Assembly: GCA_903889245.1 (NCBI GenBank)
Contig: CAISWQ010000016.1
Coordinates: forward strand, 62,001-126,000
Direction: 5' to 3'
DNA length: 64,000 nucleotides
DNA from: an uncultured Lentisphaerota bacterium
GTDB lineage: Bacteria; Verrucomicrobiota; Kiritimatiellia; CAIQIC01
In this document: piece after piece, positions 56,222 to 64,000 of the stretch
How positions within the stretch are numbered: the stretch's first letter is position 1
How the letters are laid out: every line of letters begins with the position of its first letter
Made by a program: the position numbers and the translations under genes
Notes under the pieces: model-generated
Database searches by the model: none
What the model saw: only the letters and a program-made list of their open reading frames with translations
Told to the model about the DNA's origin: nothing

Positions 56222-56680
56222 ATGATGGAACCAGCGTACAAATCCGCAGCGGCCATGATGTGGCGTTGGCAGCAGGTGGGCGGGACGCCCCCGCCGCCCA
56301 AAAGCCATCTGCCCATGACGTTGCTCCAGACGCTCATCCCCTGCGCCGTAGCCACCTATCTGATGTTCTGGAAGCAACAGGTCATCATCGGGGGCGTGCT
56401 CTACGGGCTCGGCGCGTTGATGCTCATCGCCGGCCTGTTCATTCCGCCGCTCCATGCGGCCATCACCCGCTTTGGCCTGTGGCTGGGCCGCGTCATCGGC
56501 GTGGGCATGACGTGGCTGCTGCTCGTCCCCTTTTTCTACCTCTTCTTCACCACCGCCCGGGTTTTCCTGACCTTGAGAGGCAAGGATCCGCTGACGCGCC
56601 GGTGGAATCCGCAGGCGGCCTCCTACTGGGCCGACCGCCAGCCGGCGCTTGATGACAAGCACTTCCTGAGGCAATCCTGA
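56222..56680 (+). CDS. SxtJ-like membrane protein
   Basis: The 152-residue protein has three hydrophobic segments (about 35-50, 55-75 and 92-118) and ends in a basic tail (RRWNPQAASYWADRQ). Size, helix spacing and position between DUF5989 and a carbamoyltransferase identify it as SxtJ-like. Function is unknown; it is presumed to work with the carbamoyltransferase in modifying a surface glycan or secondary metabolite. Its stop (TGA) shares one base with the next ATG. Confidence 0.72.
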   Translation: MMEPAYKSAAAMMWRWQQVGGTPPPPKSHLPMTLLQTLIPCAVATYLMFWKQQVIIGGVLYGLGALMLIAGLFIPPLHAAITRFGLWLGRVIGVGMTWLLLVPFFYLFFTTARVFLTLRGKDPLTRRWNPQAASYWADRQPALDDKHFLRQS

Positions 56681-58509
56681 TGAACATCCTCGGCATCAGC
56701 GCCTACTATCACGACTCCGCCGCCGCGCTGATCCGCGACGGCCGGATCATCGCCGCCGCGCAGGAGGAGCGCTTCTCGCGCAAGAAGCACGACGAGCGCT
56801 TTCCCGTCAACGCCATCCGCTACTGCCTCGCCGAGGGCGGCATTGGCCCCGACCAGCTCGACGCAGTCGCGTTCTACGACAAGCCCGTCTCCAAGTTCGC
56901 GCGTATCTGCGAGACCTACTTCGGCGTCGCGCCCAAGGGCCTGCAGTCCTACATGATGGCTCTGCCCATCTGGCTCAAGCAGAAGCTCTGGATCCCGATG
57001 GAAATCGAGGAGTACTTCGACAACGCCGGCTATAAGCGCCAGCCGCAGCTCTTTTTCCCGGAGCACCACGAGAGCCACGCGGCCAGCGCATTCTTTCCCT
57101 CGCCGTTCCAGAGCGCCGCCGTGCTCACGCTCGATGGCGTCGGCGAATGGGCCACCAGCACCATCGGCCACGGCCGCGGCCATGAGCTGAAGATCCTCAA
57201 GGAGCTGCGCTTCCCCCACTCGCTCGGCCTGCTCTACAGCGCGTTCACCTACTTCTGCGGCTTCCGCGTCAACTCCGGCGAATACAAACTCATGGGCCTC
57301 GCGCCCTACGGCGAGCCGGCCTACGTCAACCGCATCAAGGACAACCTCCTCGACCTCCGCCCCGACGGCAGCTTCCGCCTCAACATGGATTACTTCGGCT
57401 ACCTCGACGGGCTGACGATGACGAACGACAAGTTCGCGCAGCTCTTCGATGGCCCGCCGCGCAAGGCCGAGAGCGAGCTTTCCAAACGCGAGATGGACCT
57501 CGCCAAGTCCATCCAGACCGTCACCGAGGAAATTGTGCTGCGGATGGCCCGCGCCGCGCGCGAGCTGACCGGCGAGAAAAATCTCTGCCTGGCCGGCGGC
57601 GTCGCGCTCAACTGCGTGGCCAACGGCGTGCTGCTCCGCGAGAAGCTTTTCGACCACCTCTGGATCCAACCGGCGGCCGGCGACGCTGGCGGCGCGCTCG
57701 GCGCCGCGCTCGCCATCTGGCACATGGCGCAGCGGCAGCCGCGCACCGCCGATGGCGTGCATGACCAGATGCAGGGCGCCTACCTCGGCCCCAACTTCGA
57801 CGGCCTCGTCGAGGATTTTCTCAAGGCGAAGGGCTACCCCGCCGAGAAAATCACCGACCGCCAGCAGCGCGCCGCGCGTATCGCACAGATCATTGACGAG
57901 CAGAATGTGATCGGCATCGTGCAAGGCCGCATGGAGTTTGGCCCGCGCGCGCTGGGCAACCGCTCGATCATCGGCGACGCGCGCTCGACGAAGATGCAGT
58001 CCATCATGAATCTCAAGATCAAGTACCGCGAGTCGTTCCGCCCCTTTGCCCCCTCGTGCCTGGTCGAGAAGGTGGCGGACTATTTCGAGATGGACGAGCC
58101 CTCGCCCTACATGCTGCTCGTCGCGCAGGTGCGCAAGGAACGCTGCAAAGGACTGGAAGACGTTGGCAAGCTGCCGATCCGCGAACGCATCCATCAGGTC
58201 CGTTCCGACATCCCGGCGATCACGCACGTGGATTATTCCGCGCGCGTCCAGACCGTGAACCCCGAGACCAATCCCGACTATTACGCCATCCTCAAGGCCT
58301 TCGAGGCGCGCACCGGCTACGGCGTCATCATCAACACCTCCTTCAACGTCCGCGGCGAGCCCATCGTCTGCACACCGGAGGACGCCTACCGCTGCTTCAT
58401 GCGCACGGAGATGGACTACCTCGTCCTCGGCGACTTCATCCTCGACAAGCAGAACCAGCCGCCGTGGCAGGACAAGGGCAACTGGCGGCAGGACTACGTC
58501 CTCGACTGA
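56680..58509 (+). CDS. NodU/CmcH-family carbamoyltransferase
   Basis: The 609-residue protein begins MNILGISAYYHDSAAALI, the diagnostic start of NodU/CmcH carbamoyltransferases. HHESHAASAF with His129, His130 and His133 supplies the metal and substrate ligands. SGEYKLMGLAPYG and LAGGVALNCVANG mark the ASKHA-fold ATP-binding half. EFGPRALGNRSI and INTSFNVRGEPIV are in the C-terminal YrdC-like half. The enzyme transfers a carbamoyl group from carbamoyl phosphate, through a carbamoyl-adenylate, to a sugar or natural-product hydroxyl. It completes the DUF5989-SxtJ-carbamoyltransferase group; no SGNH partner is adjacent. Confidence 0.92.
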   Translation: MNILGISAYYHDSAAALIRDGRIIAAAQEERFSRKKHDERFPVNAIRYCLAEGGIGPDQLDAVAFYDKPVSKFARICETYFGVAPKGLQSYMMALPIWLKQKLWIPMEIEEYFDNAGYKRQPQLFFPEHHESHAASAFFPSPFQSAAVLTLDGVGEWATSTIGHGRGHELKILKELRFPHSLGLLYSAFTYFCGFRVNSGEYKLMGLAPYGEPAYVNRIKDNLLDLRPDGSFRLNMDYFGYLDGLTMTNDKFAQLFDGPPRKAESELSKREMDLAKSIQTVTEEIVLRMARAARELTGEKNLCLAGGVALNCVANGVLLREKLFDHLWIQPAAGDAGGALGAALAIWHMAQRQPRTADGVHDQMQGAYLGPNFDGLVEDFLKAKGYPAEKITDRQQRAARIAQIIDEQNVIGIVQGRMEFGPRALGNRSIIGDARSTKMQSIMNLKIKYRESFRPFAPSCLVEKVADYFEMDEPSPYMLLVAQVRKERCKGLEDVGKLPIRERIHQVRSDIPAITHVDYSARVQTVNPETNPDYYAILKAFEARTGYGVIINTSFNVRGEPIVCTPEDAYRCFMRTEMDYLVLGDFILDKQNQPPWQDKGNWRQDYVLD

Positions 58510-58610
58510 ACTCCGCGGCCTGACACGGCCCTATGAACGGGGCCGCGCGCCACCGGCGCAGGGCAGCCGGCCTCCGCAGTTTGCGTGGATTAAAACAAGG
58601 GCCAACCTCA

Positions 58611-61600
58611 TCAACGTCCGGCGGCTTTGAGTTTCCAGCCGCCCGTGGGCCACCAGAAACGGGCCTCGCGGGCGCTGCAATTGGTTGTGCCCGATTTCAT
58701 GATCCATCCTCCCGTACGATAGTCAGGAGTCTGCCAGATCAAATCGGTCGTGCCATCGTTGTCCACGTCCACCGTGCCACACAACGCCCACTCGTGATTG
58801 TCCTGAACAAAATGCCCGCGAATAGAGCCGTCCGGATTGTGATACCAGATGGCCACCAAACCAGCCGCTGTTTGCCATATAATTTCGGCTTTGCCATCAC
58901 GGTCCAGATCTCCACCACCACGCAACCGCCAACCGCCCATGTTGCCCAGAATGACCGCCGCTTGGAAAACCCCGTTGGTGTCGAGTCTCCAATAGGCCGC
59001 GGTCCCTTGTGGGGTCTGCTGGAACACTTGCGCATGACCAAGGCCTTCGTAATCTATACACGCCTTCAGTTCCCACTGACCATTGTTGCCCCACACTTTG
59101 TTGCTTAGCACGCTGCCGTCCGCACTCATGAACCAAACCGAAACAGTGCCGGCGGGCAGCGGGCCTTGGAAAAGCAAGTCCGCTGTGCCATTGCCATCTA
59201 TGTCGCCCGCACATTTCAATTGCGTTGTTCCGGTATTGGCCGGAAAGCGCACGTATTGAACGACCGCGTTCGTATCGAGAATCCAACTGGCAATCATGCC
59301 AGAAGCGGCTTGGAAAAGAATCTGCGGCACGTTCGTTGCATAGGGGCTGGCCAGCCATTCAACTTGGTCCACCCACCCGGCATCGGAACCGCTAGTGACC
59401 GCGCCGTTCTTCACATAGCGCCATTTCAACGTGTAGGTGTTGGTCGTCCCTAGGAAGCAGGCATATTGCTGCCAATCCACAGAACCTGACAGGCGGGCAA
59501 CAGTCTGTGTCTGAACTGCGGAATAGGCGTAGAACTCCAAACCATCGTTGGCTTCCGAGGAGACCTTCCACCAGAAGAGCAGCGAACCCGGACCATTGGT
59601 TGTGGTTTGGAGCCATGTTTCCTGATTGTGGCTGATCGTGCCGCTGCGCACGGCCGCGCCATCGCGCGATGTGGCGGTCTGTACGGCCCAAGTGGCATGG
59701 CCACCAGTGGCCCAGACCTGATTACTCAGATTGAGTGCGGCGCCAAGACCCATCGTAAAGAAGGCGGTGTAGGAAACCGGCGCGACTGGCACCGTGAGAG
59801 TGCGACTGGCATTGGTGAGCCCATCATTCCACCGCGAGAAAAGCCAGCCCGGCGCTGGCACGGCAGCAAGCACGATGTTGCTGCCCGACAGGTAGGAGCC
59901 GCCACCGCTAATCGTCCCGGCATAAGCCGGACTGGCAGTCACGTTGACGGCGCTTACCCTCACAAAAGCGGCCGTGCAAACGATGTTGCTAGTGGACACA
60001 GGGAAGGTCCACGGATTGTTGGTAACGACGCCATTCCAGTTGGCGAACAACCAGCTATTGGAAGCCGTGGCCGTGACGCTGGCATTGGATCCAAGAATGT
60101 ATTGTCCGCCTCCGCTCACGCGGCCACCCAGATTGGAGCGGACCAACACCGTCACCAGTCCCAGTGGCGCAAAGTTGGCCGTGTAAGTAGTGGTTCCCGC
60201 CTGCACAACCACGGTCCTGGGCGAATTAGTCGGGCCATCATTCCAGCCGATAAAGCGCCAGTTGGTATTGGAGGCGGCTGCCGTCAGCAGCGCGGTGCTG
60301 CCCACCACATAGGTGCCGCCTCCACTGACGCCGCCACCGTTCACAGGGTTGGCTTGCACGATCACGCTGGCCGTCGGAGCGAAAACGGCCGTATAGGTCA
60401 CGTTGGATTTAACGATCACTGTGCGTGGATTATTGGTGGCATTGTCATTCCAGCGGATGAACCGCCAGCCATTGGACGCCGTCGCCGTCAATAGCGCATT
60501 ACTGCCAACCATGAACGTGCCACTCCCCGTGACACTCCCGCCAGCATTGGTATTGACCCCCACGGCGACCGTTCCGGCCGGTGAGAAGTTCGCCGTGTAG
60601 GTGATATTGCTGGGCGGAACCACGATGACACGTACGGCCGTGGTCGTGTTGTCATTCCACTTGGTGAACATCCAATTATTGGAAGCGACCGCCGTCAGCG
60701 TGACATTGGTGCCTGTAAAATAGAGTCCACCTCCAGACACACTCCCGCCGGTAGCCGGACTGGCCAAGACCGTCACAGTCCGGGCACTAGCCGACAGGGA
60801 GACGTTATCCAGGAACAAATCCGCGCTGACATTGGCTGCCGACTGATCGGTGAAGCGCAGTTTGGCGAGCGACCCATTTGCCGTGAAAAAGAATTTGTGA
60901 GTCGTGTACCCGGTCGTAGCCGAGGGCAGGAACAGTTGTTCGAATAGGACCTCATTGGTGGTGGCGCCGGTAACCTGCGCCTGAACTTTGAGCGCACTGG
61001 CATCGCCACACCGACCGGCCCCAAAGCTCACCTCGTAAACAACACCGGACACCGTGCCCACAAACTGCTCAATAGAGGAACCCGCCGGGGGGCTGCTCGC
61101 CCCGTTCATGACAAAATGCTGCTGTCCATGGAGCGGGACCAGCCCATAACTTGTTCCATACATAAGGCCAAGCCCTGCGCCGCCAACCTGAACGCCGTTC
61201 CAGCCCACGAAAGAGAAATCTCCCTGATACCACTGATTGCTCGCGGCGGCAGGCGACTCGAAACTCCCATTGGCTAAAATATTCGTGCCTGGCAAAGCCC
61301 CCAGTGTGGCAAAGAGGGCGGTGAAGTTGGTCGCCGCATCAGGGACTAGCATCATGCGTGGATTGTTGGTGACGCCATCGCTCCAGCACACAAACCGCCA
61401 GCCAGTGGAGGCTGCCGCTGTGAGCGGGATGTTAGTACCCGAGAGGAAACTTCCGCCGCCAGCTACGCTCCCGCCATTCGTCGGACTGGCAAGCACCGTC
61501 ACGGTGCTGCTGCGGGCAAAGTTCGCCGTGCAAACCAAGCCGTTGCTGACCACTTGGAACGTCCACGGGTTGTTGGTCACCGCCCCGTTCCAGTTCATGA

Positions 61601-64000
61601 ACAACCAGCTATTCGAGGCCGTTGCGGTGACGGTTGCGTTGGAGCCGAGCAGATACAGCCCGCCGCCGGTGGCGCTGCCGGCGTTGGTCGGATTGGCCTG
61701 CACCGTTACCAGACCCACGGGCGCAAAGTTGGCCGTATAGGTCGCGCCACCTGCCGGCATCACCACGGTGCGCGAGGCGTTCGTGTTGCCATCATCCCAC
61801 GCAATGAACCGCCAGAGGTTCGAGGCCGTGGCGGAAAGGAAGGCGTTGCTGCCGACCACATAGATGCCGCCGCCGCTCACGCTGCCCGCCCCAACCGGGT
61901 TGACCGCGACGGTGAGAACAACCTCGTCATCCACTATCGTCACATTCGCGGAGGTTTGACTCCCCAAACTGGCCCCTGTCGCCCCACTTAAAGTCACAGT
62001 GAAGAGTTCGTTACTCTCGAACACTGTATCGTTCACAATTGGGATGGTGATAGTTTTCGAGGCACTATCCCCAGCCGCCCACGAAAGCTTACCATTGACG
62101 CCCGTAAAATCTGAACCTGCCACGGCTGTCCCGTTGGCAGTTGCATAGTTCACACTGGCGGCCCCGAAGCTGCCTCCCGTTCGCGTAGCCGTGATAGTTA
62201 CACTGCCACCGCTTTCGTTCACCGAATATGTTGCCGCACTCAATTGTACTGTACCCGGCGGCGACGCCTCATCATCATATATGGTCACGGTTGTGGATAC
62301 CTGACTTCCTAATGCTGCACCAGAGACTCCACTAAGATTTACCGTGAAGACCTCATTGCTCTCTAACAACGCATCGTTCAGGATCGAAATGGTGATAGTC
62401 TTCGCTGTGTTGTCTCCATCTGCCCACGAAAGTGTACCATTAGCGGTCGTGAAGTCCGAACCTGCCAGAGCAGTACCATTGGCGCTCGCAAAGCTTACGC
62501 TCGTTGCACCATAACTACCGCCCTGCCGCGTAACCGTGATGGTAACCGAGGCACCATTCTCATTCACCTCATAGGTGGCGGCGCTCATTTGTAGAGTGCC
62601 ACGAGGCGGCTCGCTTTCCGTCGCAAACGACCACACGTCTCCTTGAGTTGTCCCCTCCGAATTGTTCGCATCAATGCGCCAGTAGTATGTCGTGTTAAAG
62701 GCGAGCGTACCGGGATTATAGGATGTTCCGGGCTGATTACCCAAAGATGTGGGCGGATTGCTTGCGCCAAAATAGACGTCGTAGGATGTGGCCCCACCGC
62801 CATTAGCCCAAGAGAGGGTTTGGTTGATAGAGCGCCCCGTGGAGCCATTTGACGGTGTGGGACTTGTCACTTTATAGGGGAGAAAATAGACATTCGCGCT
62901 CATGGTATTACCCCAGTTTCCGCCATGATCTTGTGCGGCCGCAGAGAATTGGTAGTAGGTGTTGCCTGGCAGGCGAACCAATCGAACCGTCGGAGTTGTC
63001 CAAGTATCTGAACTCGGATGCCGCTCCGGATTCACTTTGTATTGTTGCGCACCGGCACCGTCAGGTTTCGTATGTGTGATCTGATAGATGCCCGACTCAT
63101 CGGTTGCGCGCACCTGCACATCTGCATAGTCGGTAGTCGCTGTGAGTAGAATAAGTTGGCAGGTTGGCAGGTTAATCACGGATGGCTTGGTCATCCGCGT
63201 ATCGGGCCAAGGAGGTCCCGAGTATTGATCCCAAGTAATGATTGGGCCAGTCGCTGGAGGTGCGCCTCTTTGTGCCCAAGGCGAGGCTTCAAAATGAGGA
63301 TCCCGCGTATTACCGGGGAAGTTGTTGTGGTTCTCTGGGTAGTAGGCAATGTTCCATTGATCATCAGGTAACAAGGCATTGCGCCAAATGCGAATCCCAC
63401 TTGCTTCATACGCATATTCTACCAATCCGTCACATCGGATAGAGCGTATCTGGCTTACATCCAGCGGGGCCGACCAACCAGACACGGGTTGTATCGCTGG
63501 ATATCCAGCAAGAGCACTTGAGTATTCGATGCCAGCTTGATCAACCACTTGCCTGCCTTTACCCACGACTGCCCGTCTGTCCGAAAATGGCATCGTTCCG
63601 GTGTATGAGGAAGGAATATACGCTCCGTAATATGGCACCGAGGCATTTACATTAATAAAATTTTCATCAAAACGCCCTTCTTGGGGCCCTTGGGCAGGAT
63701 TATTGTTCGGATCGGCTGCCTCGTCTCCATTCAAAGACTCGAATGCTCTAGACACCTTGCTACTATCTATTCCGGCGAAGATTCCAGTATGGTTGTAATT
63801 GTATCCTGAAATCAACAGATACTGATAAATGGCATCTCCATATTCCTGCTTTGTCGTATTACCCCGATCGGGGCCTGAGCCAGAATTGCCGCAGGTTGTG
63901 AATGACCAAATGTCACCAGTGGTTGTCCCACCGGAGGACTTCGCATCAACGCGCCAATAGTAAGCTGTTCCAGTATCCCGACGCCCCAACGTATATGTAG
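58611..64000 (-). CDS. Giant modular extracellular protein (N-terminus outside window)
   Basis: At least 1,796 residues are open to the window end. In order: a fibronectin-like segment (YYWRVDAKSSGG); a domain of about 200 residues with IRCDGLVEYAYEASG, which resembles the cysteine block of NlpC/P60 peptidases; and another fibronectin-like segment. Two Calx-beta domains (about 61925-62600) are followed by eight InlB-B-type beta repeats with a DUF642-like domain (NGSFESP, about 60780-61290) between the third and fourth. A C-terminal propeller-like part carries three DxDxDGxxD-like repeats (GDIDGNGTADLLFQ, GDLDRDGKAEIIWQT and VDVDNDGTTDLIWQT). It is likely secreted and involved in adhesion or wall or glycan processing. 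Composition is AT-richer than neighbouring genes. Confidence 0.8.
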   Translation of the reverse strand, partial: TYTLGRRDTGTAYYWRVDAKSSGGTTTGDIWSFTTCGNSGSGPDRGNTTKQEYGDAIYQYLLISGYNYNHTGIFAGIDSSKVSRAFESLNGDEAADPNNNPAQGPQEGRFDENFINVNASVPYYGAYIPSSYTGTMPFSDRRAVVGKGRQVVDQAGIEYSSALAGYPAIQPVSGWSAPLDVSQIRSIRCDGLVEYAYEASGIRIWRNALLPDDQWNIAYYPENHNNFPGNTRDPHFEASPWAQRGAPPATGPIITWDQYSGPPWPDTRMTKPSVINLPTCQLILLTATTDYADVQVRATDESGIYQITHTKPDGAGAQQYKVNPERHPSSDTWTTPTVRLVRLPGNTYYQFSAAAQDHGGNWGNTMSANVYFLPYKVTSPTPSNGSTGRSINQTLSWANGGGATSYDVYFGASNPPTSLGNQPGTSYNPGTLAFNTTYYWRIDANNSEGTTQGDVWSFATESEPPRGTLQMSAATYEVNENGASVTITVTRQGGSYGATSVSFASANGTALAGSDFTTANGTLSWADGDNTAKTITISILNDALLESNEVFTVNLSGVSGAALGSQVSTTVTIYDDEASPPGTVQLSAATYSVNESGGSVTITATRTGGSFGAASVNYATANGTAVAGSDFTGVNGKLSWAAGDSASKTITIPIVNDTVFESNELFTVTLSGATGASLGSQTSANVTIVDDEVVLTVAVNPVGAGSVSGGGIYVVGSNAFLSATASNLWRFIAWDDGNTNASRTVVMPAGGATYTANFAPVGLVTVQANPTNAGSATGGGLYLLGSNATVTATASNSWLFMNWNGAVTNNPWTFQVVSNGLVCTANFARSSTVTVLASPTNGGSVAGGGSFLSGTNIPLTAAASTGWRFVCWSDGVTNNPRMMLVPDAATNFTALFATLGALPGTNILANGSFESPAAASNQWYQGDFSFVGWNGVQVGGAGLGLMYGTSYGLVPLHGQQHFVMNGASSPPAGSSIEQFVGTVSGVVYEVSFGAGRCGDASALKVQAQVTGATTNEVLFEQLFLPSATTGYTTHKFFFTANGSLAKLRFTDQSAANVSADLFLDNVSLSASARTVTVLASPATGGSVSGGGLYFTGTNVTLTAVASNNWMFTKWNDNTTTAVRVIVVPPSNITYTANFSPAGTVAVGVNTNAGGSVTGSGTFMVGSNALLTATASNGWRFIRWNDNATNNPRTVIVKSNVTYTAVFAPTASVIVQANPVNGGGVSGGGTYVVGSTALLTAAASNTNWRFIGWNDGPTNSPRTVVVQAGTTTYTANFAPLGLVTVLVRSNLGGRVSGGGQYILGSNASVTATASNSWLFANWNGVVTNNPWTFPVSTSNIVCTAAFVRVSAVNVTASPAYAGTISGGGSYLSGSNIVLAAVPAPGWLFSRWNDGLTNASRTLTVPVAPVSYTAFFTMGLGAALNLSNQVWATGGHATWAVQTATSRDGAAVRSGTISHNQETWLQTTTNGPGSLLFWWKVSSEANDGLEFYAYSAVQTQTVARLSGSVDWQQYACFLGTTNTYTLKWRYVKNGAVTSGSDAGWVDQVEWLASPYATNVPQILFQAASGMIASWILDTNAVVQYVRFPANTGTTQLKCAGDIDGNGTADLLFQGPLPAGTVSVWFMSADGSVLSNKVWGNNGQWELKACIDYEGLGHAQVFQQTPQGTAAYWRLDTNGVFQAAVILGNMGGWRLRGGGDLDRDGKAEIIWQTAAGLVAIWYHNPDGSIRGHFVQDNHEWALCGTVDVDNDGTTDLIWQTPDYRTGGWIMKSGTTNCSAREARFWWPTGGWKLKAAGR
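59750..61925 (-). repeat. Eight ~66-residue InlB-B-type coding repeats with block duplication
   Basis: Each repeat follows the pattern VTVxxxPxxGGSVSGGGxYxxGSNxxLTAxAS...W.F..WNDG.TN.PRTVxV...xYTANF. Repeats 1-3 resemble repeats 6-8 in order more than their neighbours: 1 and 6 share YVVGS and YTANFAPxGLVTV, 2 and 7 share NSWLFxNWNG and NNPWTF, 3 and 8 share SxLSGxN. Coordinates of the block are approximate. Confidence 0.75.

Noticed and set aside
58510-58610. Terminator after the carbamoyltransferase gene
   Set aside because: A GGCCC/GGGGCC imperfect stem is present near 58528-58548, but there is no T-run and the stem has mismatches.

Overview
The window looks like a chromosomal segment of a GC-rich, Gram-negative, glycan-degrading member of the PVC superphylum, most likely Kiritimatiellota, Lentisphaerota or a nearby Verrucomicrobiota lineage. 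This is inferred from gene content: Tat-exported sulfatases, GH27 and GH2 enzymes with carbohydrate-binding modules, an ECF sigma factor beside a Ser/Thr kinase, a membrane pyrophosphatase, an outer-membrane porin, and a uppS-cdsA-rseP cluster without dxr. No rRNA or tRNA gene was seen, so placement is provisional.

Layout. 1-9 kb: a truncated SGNH hydrolase, a triheme cytochrome c peroxidase, a DUF3795 protein, an MFS transporter, a UroD-like enzyme, a PfkB sugar kinase and a degenerate GGDEF protein. 8.6-11.3 kb: pdxJ-acpS-nnr. 11.3-23.1 kb: GH27 alpha-galactosidase, a small HNH/Dam-type restriction-modification pair, a second UroD-like protein, a kelch-GH2 operon and a sugar porter. 23-28 kb: an AT-richer orphan membrane protein and two overlapping sulfatases. 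28.3-33.7 kb: a sigma/kinase block flanked on both sides by copies of the 3' end of one large hydrolase-like gene. 33.8-39.1 kb: that large gene and a beta-lactamase-fold hydrolase. 39.3-44 kb: a 45-residue basic protein, rseP-cdsA-uppS and purA. 44.2-52.6 kb: a divergent membrane pyrophosphatase, a porin, a DUF485/SSS acetate-type symporter and a Cache-PAS-DUF294 regulator. 52.6-58.5 kb: a phosphoesterase, NhaD, a YprB-like nuclease and a DUF5989-SxtJ-carbamoyltransferase cluster. 58.6-64 kb: a giant modular extracellular protein cut by the window end.

The most striking signal is not a gene. A 19-bp near-perfect palindrome, consensus TTTTCCAAGSCTTGGAAAA, occurs about 27 times in eleven clusters of two to four. 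Neighbouring units are always 31 or 32 bp apart, which is three turns of B-DNA. Clusters lie 5' of genes, one abutting a start codon, and one is translated in frame near the N-terminus of a sulfatase. The motif has no stop codon in any frame. A 171-bp element with 20-bp terminal inverted repeats has landed in one unit and now appears to supply the ribosome-binding site and start codon of a 1,312-residue secreted protein. Several other hairpin (REP-like) families are present, one inserted in frame within a UroD-like gene.

How the genes fit together. Exported sulfatases, GH27, GH2 and other hydrolases would release sugars from sulfated or galactose-containing glycans. The porin, MFS and sugar porters would import them, and the PfkB kinase would start their catabolism. 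The pyrophosphatase, NhaD and the acetate-type symporter suggest ion-gradient management. Base composition was judged by eye, not computed.
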